Shown: piece by piece, positions 20,509 to 25,549 of the stretch
Position numbering within the stretch: position 1 is the stretch's first letter
Layout of the letters: every line of letters begins with the position of its first letter
Virus record (IMG/VR): IMGVR_UViG_3300036652_000071
Span: 1-25,549 of that record
Direction: 5' to 3' (one strand)
Length of the DNA: 25,549 nucleotides
Source of the DNA: a virus
The notes under the pieces: generated by a model
Seen by the model: the letters and a program-made list of their open reading frames with translations, nothing else
Database searches by the model: none
Told to the model about the DNA's origin: nothing
Made by a program: the position numbers and the translations under genes

Positions 20509-23500
20509 CTATGGAGTCGTCTCGGCGTCGGTCTTAGCCTCAGCCAGAGGGTTGGGTAGCGCCTTCCCCGTGATCGGGTCCAGCGGTGTGTGTGCCAATG
20601 TCAGCCCGTGGTTGTCAGCGTCCCCGGCGTTGAGCCGACGGTTCTGTGCGTACCACTCGCCTATGCCACGGAAGTGGGTTTTGTCACCCATGGACTTCGC
20701 CACCTTTTCGTCCACATACGGCGGCCAGTAACCATTGCCGTCAGCAAAGTTGTAGGCGCCGCCGATGTTGTGCGTGTAGGCGCCGATGGCCTCGGACTGT
20801 TGCTTGGTGTCCACCACAACCACCGGGTCAATGTCGATCCGTTTCAGGTCGTCATCGTGGAACGTGCCCAGGTAGTGGGACTGGCTGGCCAGCGTGTCAC
20901 CGAACCGGGCCATGGCTGTGTCCATGGCCTGGCTCCATTCCTCCGCCGTCGGGTTCTCACCCACCGACACTGACTCCAGCCCCGCGGGTTTGACCGTGAC
21001 GGCGTACTTGTCGGCGTCGGATGCGAGAGCCTGCCCTGTGTGGGAGTCAATCGTGGTGCCGCCCCAGGACTTTTGGACTTCCTCATACGTGGACGCCTTG
21101 ATGGCGTCCAGGTTGTCCGTGAGCCCGGTCGGCGGGGTTGCGGTGGCGCGCAGACCGTCAAGGATCGACTTGCCTTCCCCGGCCACCAGTGCAAACTCAT
21201 TGCGGCTGACGGGCCGCGCGTTGCCGCGCTTATCCTCAGCCCCGATGACGTCGATGGTTTCGCCGTCCACGATGACCTTGTTGGGATCATCCGAGAGCAT
21301 GGTCAGCTTGGCGTCCTCCGTGGGGGCGACCGCGCACCTGCACCGCGGGTGCACTGGAACCGGGACGTCCCCGTAGGTTGGCCACGGGTTGGAATCGGCG
21401 TACTCCAGGCACTCATCACAGGCGCCGTCCGAGACGATGATGTCGCACTCGAACAGGCCGTTTTCCCGGTAGGTGTTCACGGACGCGGTGGAGAGCATGC
21501 GGGCCGATTCGGTCTGTGCGATCATGTCCGCCCGCTTGGGATCGGAAATGTAGTCGCTCAGCTGAGCGGCCAGCTGGTCCACGCTGAGCCCGTCGGCCAC
21601 GCCCTTGTCGATGGCGTTGCCGATACCGTCCAGTGTTGTGTCGGTCATGCCCTTGATGGACAGGCCGCTGGACGCCATCACGGACCGCCAGCCCAGGTCA
21701 GTGGACGACGGCGCCGGTGCGGACCCGGGAGCCCAGTTGGTGAAGTCGTCGCCCGGGCCGTGGATCGACACGTTGGCGGCGATGGTTCCCGAACCGTAGG
21801 CGTCAGCCCACATGCTGGCCATGGTCTCGCTCAGGTCACCGGTATCCATGACCCGTGCCGTGGCGGCCCGCTCAAACAGCGAACCGATCCCGGCACGCGC
21901 CCCGTCAATTGCCCGGTTGGCGATCTTCTCGATGTGCTCGGAATCAATCAGACCACCCAGCGCCTTCTCGACGCGGGGCGCCCAATACTCCACCAGTCGC
22001 TTGTCCATGGTCTGTTGCGGCGCGGCCTCATCCAACTCGGTGCGCAGTTTGCGCTCCGGGGCTGCCACCTCAGTGGTGGACGTAGCGGCCGGTGCCGTGG
22101 CCACCAGTACCGCGCCAGCCGCCGCCGGACCAACCTCAGTCGGCAGCAGCGTGTCCTCCTCAACGGACGCATTAGAATCCCCCGGGTTGGCATCGTCAGT
22201 CGTGTCGCCTATCTCGGCGTCGAACTGAGAGTCAAGCGCGGCCTGCTGGTCGGAAGTATCTCCGAAAGCGGCCGCATCACCTTTTGGGTCGAGTGGGTTC
22301 CATTTCGTTTGGGCGGGCGGCGCCGTGGCCTTGCGGATCTGGTTGAACACAGCGTCAGCCTGTTCCTTGGTCCGCGCGTGCTGGAGTTGCTTCCAGACGG
22401 CGGCCACCAGGTCCGGGTCCATCACCTCAGGCTCGAACGGGCGCGGGGATTGTCCCCGGCCCAGACGGGTCATGGTGTTGGTCCGCCAGCGTGCCAGTTC
22501 CTTGACCAGTTTCGGGTCGTCGGGAACCTCAGGCACAACCGGTGCGGCAGGTGCCGGAGCAGGTGCGGCCGGTGCGGCGGGCGGGGTGCCCACCAGACCG
22601 GAGCCCGGCACGGGTGTCTCAGCGGCAGGGTCGCGCGGCTCATCCGGGTCCGTTGGAGCCCGTGCGAACTGCGGCGCACCCGGCGCCTTGTCGGGCAGGA
22701 TACCCGGGGTGCCGTTGAACGGTTCGAGATCCAGCGGAACCTCGCTGGACGGGGCCGCGGTCTGCGGGTCCACCGGTCCGGCAACATCCAGCAGCGAACG
22801 CAACGGGATCGGCCCCTGACGGGCACTGAAGATGAACCGTGGCGTGGGACGTTCAGCGTCCGTGGCCAGACCGTACTCCCGCTCGCGCACCTCATCCACA
22901 GAGATGACGCCGTTCTGGATGTAAATCTGGTCCGCCTGAGCGGTAGCCACCCGGTCCTCGGTTTCCTGTCCGGTGTCGAACTCGAACACCACAGCCAGTC
23001 CCAGGTCGTCCTGCAGGTAAGAGGTCAGGATGTCCTCAATGTGCCGGATCAGGGGTAGGGTGCCGATACGGAACTGCACATCCACCTGAGTGTCACCGGT
23101 GGCCCTGTTCACATCCTCCGTGAACCCAAGATCGTTGGGGGTCACATGGAACGCGGCGCACACGATGCGCATCAGGTACAGCGGGAACTGCGGGTCGAAC
23201 TGCTTCTCCGTGGGGAACTCCAAGGTGGTGCCGTGCGGCATCATCTTGAGCTTGTGCTTTACCCGGGTGTCATTGTTCATGGCATCCCAGTAGGCTTCCC
23301 ACTGCTCCAGCTGGTCGGGCGTGGTGATGCCCTCCGGCGCGGTGGCGAACCCTTCGGGGATGTTGCCCTCGGTGAACCAGTCCAGGTAGTGCTTCTGGAA
23401 CCGCATGTGCGTGTTGGCGGTCAGCAGCACAGCCTCCAGCGGCGCCATGCCGTAGGGGCTGTCAGGCTGCGGGCGGAACGGCACATAGATCAGGTCATCC

Positions 23501-24180
23501 GCGGTCAGCCATTCCCACGGCTGGCCGTTGACGTACTGCACGAACGCGGGGGCGGGTGCCTGCGGGCGGCGGCCGTAGTAGTCCAGTACCGGGGCAATGG
23601 TCATGCCCGAGACGACTTCCAGGGCGCAGGCACGGCCCAGCATGTCGCGGCGCTTATACAGGGCTCCCGCGTCGTAGCGGAGCACGTCCTGCAGGAACAT
23701 GGCCACCCAGGACCGGAACGGGGTCCGGCCGTCGGGACGCTTGAGCGCCTTCCTTGCCGCGGCGATGTCCGCCGGGTTGTCCGTCTCCACCCAGTCAGCT
23801 GAGCGGACGGACCAGTTCAGTGAGCGCACGTCATCAATACGGTGATTGATGCACATGTTGGCCACGTCGTAGGTGTCCGTCAGCGCCTTCAGCAGGGTGA
23901 AGTCGATCCGGCCGTCACGGTCCGCCCGGGACTTGATGTTGTAGCCGGTCGGGAAGTTCCATGCACGGGGCATACCCGAGATGCCGTCGTACGGGGTCAG
24001 CGGGATGCCGGGGGCGAACGGCCCGGACAGGGTCTCGCCCTGCTGCTGGGCGGAGGCCATGGCCGTATCCAGCATGACCTGGTCCACAGCCTTGACCACC
24101 TCAGCGGAGTTCGTGGAATCCGATGGGACGTTCGGAGCGGACAGGTCGGTTACCGGGGCCGACGCGCGACGTGATGGCAT
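20509..24180 (-). CDS. Portal-MuF fusion protein with extra C-terminal domain
   Basis: At 1223 residues this is a fusion. Residues about 1-470 are a phage portal (SPP1 gp6/HK97-like): YDVANMCINHRIDDVRSLNW near 104-123, then GMAPLEAVL, LKMMPHGTTLEF and FHVTPNDLGF near 344-353. A Pro/Ala-rich linker follows at 470-720. Residues about 720-955 are a MuF minor capsid domain: TESARMLSTASVNTYRENG, the C921-x-x-C924 pair and HPRCRC at 944-949. After that, about 1035-1165, lies another alpha-beta domain (YLGTFHDDDLKRIDIDPVV, then IGGAYNFADGNG) like those in phage polyvalent proteins. The start has a strong GGGAGGA site 4 bases upstream, though it overlaps the terminase gene by 80 bases. Confidence 0.9.
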   Translation of the reverse strand: MPSRRASAPVTDLSAPNVPSDSTNSAEVVKAVDQVMLDTAMASAQQQGETLSGPFAPGIPLTPYDGISGMPRAWNFPTGYNIKSRADRDGRIDFTLLKALTDTYDVANMCINHRIDDVRSLNWSVRSADWVETDNPADIAAARKALKRPDGRTPFRSWVAMFLQDVLRYDAGALYKRRDMLGRACALEVVSGMTIAPVLDYYGRRPQAPAPAFVQYVNGQPWEWLTADDLIYVPFRPQPDSPYGMAPLEAVLLTANTHMRFQKHYLDWFTEGNIPEGFATAPEGITTPDQLEQWEAYWDAMNNDTRVKHKLKMMPHGTTLEFPTEKQFDPQFPLYLMRIVCAAFHVTPNDLGFTEDVNRATGDTQVDVQFRIGTLPLIRHIEDILTSYLQDDLGLAVVFEFDTGQETEDRVATAQADQIYIQNGVISVDEVREREYGLATDAERPTPRFIFSARQGPIPLRSLLDVAGPVDPQTAAPSSEVPLDLEPFNGTPGILPDKAPGAPQFARAPTDPDEPRDPAAETPVPGSGLVGTPPAAPAAPAPAPAAPVVPEVPDDPKLVKELARWRTNTMTRLGRGQSPRPFEPEVMDPDLVAAVWKQLQHARTKEQADAVFNQIRKATAPPAQTKWNPLDPKGDAAAFGDTSDQQAALDSQFDAEIGDTTDDANPGDSNASVEEDTLLPTEVGPAAAGAVLVATAPAATSTTEVAAPERKLRTELDEAAPQQTMDKRLVEYWAPRVEKALGGLIDSEHIEKIANRAIDGARAGIGSLFERAATARVMDTGDLSETMASMWADAYGSGTIAANVSIHGPGDDFTNWAPGSAPAPSSTDLGWRSVMASSGLSIKGMTDTTLDGIGNAIDKGVADGLSVDQLAAQLSDYISDPKRADMIAQTESARMLSTASVNTYRENGLFECDIIVSDGACDECLEYADSNPWPTYGDVPVPVHPRCRCAVAPTEDAKLTMLSDDPNKVIVDGETIDVIGAEDKRGNARPVSRNEFALVAGEGKSILDGLRATATPPTGLTDNLDAIKASTYEEVQKSWGGTTIDSHTGQALASDADKYAVTVKPAGLESVSVGENPTAEEWSQAMDTAMARFGDTLASQSHYLGTFHDDDLKRIDIDPVVVVDTKQQSEAIGAYTHNIGGAYNFADGNGYWPPYVDEKVAKSMGDKTHFRGIGEWYAQNRRLNAGDADNHGLTLAHTPLDPITGKALPNPLAEAKTDAETTP

Positions 24181-25549
24181 TCTGTCCTCCCGGTTCGGTG
24201 GTGGGTGTCTCTAGGGCTTTGCGTCTCATGTACTCCAGCCATGCGGCGCCGTCACCGCCGTTGACCATGAGCCGGTTCAGGGCTTGGGTGAGGGCGTCAA
24301 CCTGGTCGTCGTGCTTCCCGGTGGGGAACGCGGCGGCTTCCTCCACAAGGTCGTCCACCCATGCGGCGAGACCCGGGGCGGGCAGGTAGACGTTGTGCGC
24401 CTCCACAGCCCACGCCACGGCTGACGCGCGGGCTTCCTTGGATTCCTTGGGGGTGATCGGCGTCAGGCCCGGCATGCGGGCACGCAGGACGTCCAGCACG
24501 GCGGTGCCGTTGGCTTTGTCCTCAATCAGTTTGGTGTTGGTCTGCGGCCACTTGGCCGTCATGGCTTCCACGGCTTTGACGGATTCGGTGAACGTCATCC
24601 GGCGGCGTACCTGATCGAGCAGGTAGGCGTTGGGTCCACGCTTGAGCCAGACCTGGCCCACCACGTAGTCGCTGGCCTGAGTGGACTTGAACGTCATGTC
24701 CCAGGACTGGATCAGCACGTCACCGTCGCCGGTGCACACGCATGCCCCGGTATCGTCCGTGGTCCACAGCGGGGCCTCGTAATACTGCCAGTGCTGGCGG
24801 TGCAGGATGTTGCCGGAAGCGGCCGACGGGCGGCCCTGATACATGGCGTTCCAGTTCCGTGCGCTCTGCCGGAGCTTCGTGGCTTCCCACTGCTCAGTTG
24901 AGCGGAGCCGGGCCGATGCCATGAACTCGCCGGGCTCCCGGCCCAGAAGGTCCGTCTCGCCCTTGTCCGGGTTATGGTCGGCCTGTGCGGGAATGTTGAT
25001 GTACTTCCAGACTTTCCCGTCCTCAGCACCCATGAACCGGCCAGCGAGGTCATCCTCATGCCAGCGGGTCAGGATCATGACCACCGACGCGCCCGGCCCG
25101 AGACGGGCCGACGCGGTGGACAGCCACCACTCCCACACATCCTCGCGCTGGTTGGCCGATTCGGCTTCCTTCGCACCCTTGTGCGGGTCGTCAATGATGA
25201 TGAGGTCCGCGGGTTCACCGGTCAGTGAACCGCCGATGGATACCGCGTACATGCCTCCGCGCTCCCGGTGCAGTTTCCACTGTGTGGCTGAGCGGGAGTC
25301 ACGGGCCAGTGACAGGCCCATCTTCGGACCGTCGGTGACGATGAAGTTCCGTACGTTTTTGGAGTTCTTACGGACCAGCCGGTCCGAGTAGGACGTAAGG
25401 ACCACAGCCTTGGACTTGTCCTGCGCCAGCACCCAGAGAGGGAACATGACACCCACACGAGTGGACTTGCCCTCCTGCGGGGGCATGGAGATGATGAGCC
25501 GGGAATCCGGGGTGTTGTATGCCTCCACCAGTGCCGCGTCGATCAGGTC
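24101..25549 (-). CDS. Large terminase subunit (5' end cut by window)
   Basis: The frame is open to the right edge, so the start lies outside; an internal GTG at 25528 is not the real start. MPPQEGKST near 25460-25486 is the Walker A motif, LIIIDDPHKG is Walker B, and QSWDMTF, LIEDKANG and HDDQVDAL near the C-terminus provide the acidic residues of the nuclease. It is therefore an ATPase-nuclease packaging motor that cuts and pumps DNA into the portal. The stop lies inside the portal gene, 80 bases past its ATG. Nothing suggests frameshift or an intein. Confidence 0.95.
   Translation of the reverse strand, partial: DLIDAALVEAYNTPDSRLIISMPPQEGKSTRVGVMFPLWVLAQDKSKAVVLTSYSDRLVRKNSKNVRNFIVTDGPKMGLSLARDSRSATQWKLHRERGGMYAVSIGGSLTGEPADLIIIDDPHKGAKEAESANQREDVWEWWLSTASARLGPGASVVMILTRWHEDDLAGRFMGAEDGKVWKYINIPAQADHNPDKGETDLLGREPGEFMASARLRSTEQWEATKLRQSARNWNAMYQGRPSAASGNILHRQHWQYYEAPLWTTDDTGACVCTGDGDVLIQSWDMTFKSTQASDYVVGQVWLKRGPNAYLLDQVRRRMTFTESVKAVEAMTAKWPQTNTKLIEDKANGTAVLDVLRARMPGLTPITPKESKEARASAVAWAVEAHNVYLPAPGLAAWVDDLVEEAAAFPTGKHDDQVDALTQALNRLMVNGGDGAAWLEYMRRKALETPTTEPGGQNAITSRVGPGNRPVRSERPIGFHELR

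Noticed and set aside
21040-23058. Plus-strand open frame of 672 codons opposite the portal-MuF gene
   Set aside because: Arg/Gly/Val-rich shadow with no recognisable domain, while the minus-strand protein has clear portal and MuF motifs.

Overview
The window is the virion-structure, tail and lysis part of a double-stranded DNA siphovirus-type bacteriophage (or prophage). All recognised genes lie on the minus strand, so the transcript is read from high to low coordinates. High G+C content, G/C-ending codons and similarity in style to actinobacteriophage proteins (portal-MuF fusion, YiiX-type NlpC/P60 protein, GTG starts) suggest an Actinomycetota host. Arthrobacter or a relative is possible, but the host is an inference. 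No integrase, repressor or replication gene is visible.

Layout in transcription order. Packaging and head: large terminase (cut by the right edge), a 1223-residue portal-MuF fusion, a small head-fibre-like protein, an XkdF-like capsid protease, a scaffold-like protein, an intrinsic terminator, and the major capsid protein with an extra domain. After the capsid gene come a perfect 13-bp hairpin and a tyrosine tRNA (GTA anticodon) with an abnormal C at position 33. An unusual block follows: a small protein, a single-HKD phospholipase D-like protein, a two-TM membrane protein and a YiiX/NlpC-type papain-fold hydrolase. The last three overlap one another.

Connector and tail: head-tail adaptor with an inserted domain, tail terminator-like protein, a 157-residue protein that is 41% Lys+Arg with no acidic residue, a small protein, major tail protein, G and G-T tail assembly chaperones (a -1 frameshift is inferred), HK97 gp10-like protein, tape measure, distal tail protein, Gp37-like tail protein, an S74 intramolecular-chaperone tail fibre, and another tail or receptor-binding candidate.

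Lysis and end of module: a TM/coiled-coil protein, GH25 muramidase endolysin, a small Ala-rich protein, a holin candidate, three small proteins, and a large fibre-like protein carrying about 14 copies of a 20-22 residue Gly/Ser/Thr repeat. That last gene runs off the left edge.

Genes are nearly gap-free, with many ATGA, GTGA, TGATG or TAATG overlaps, implying one or a few polycistronic transcripts with translational coupling. I saw no convincing promoter and no convincing plus-strand gene. The only gap of note (about 220 bases, 16828-17047) holds the tRNA and hairpin. The strongest candidates for something undescribed are the PLD/membrane/YiiX cassette inside the head operon, the acid-free basic protein, and the hairpin plus C33 tRNA behind the capsid gene.
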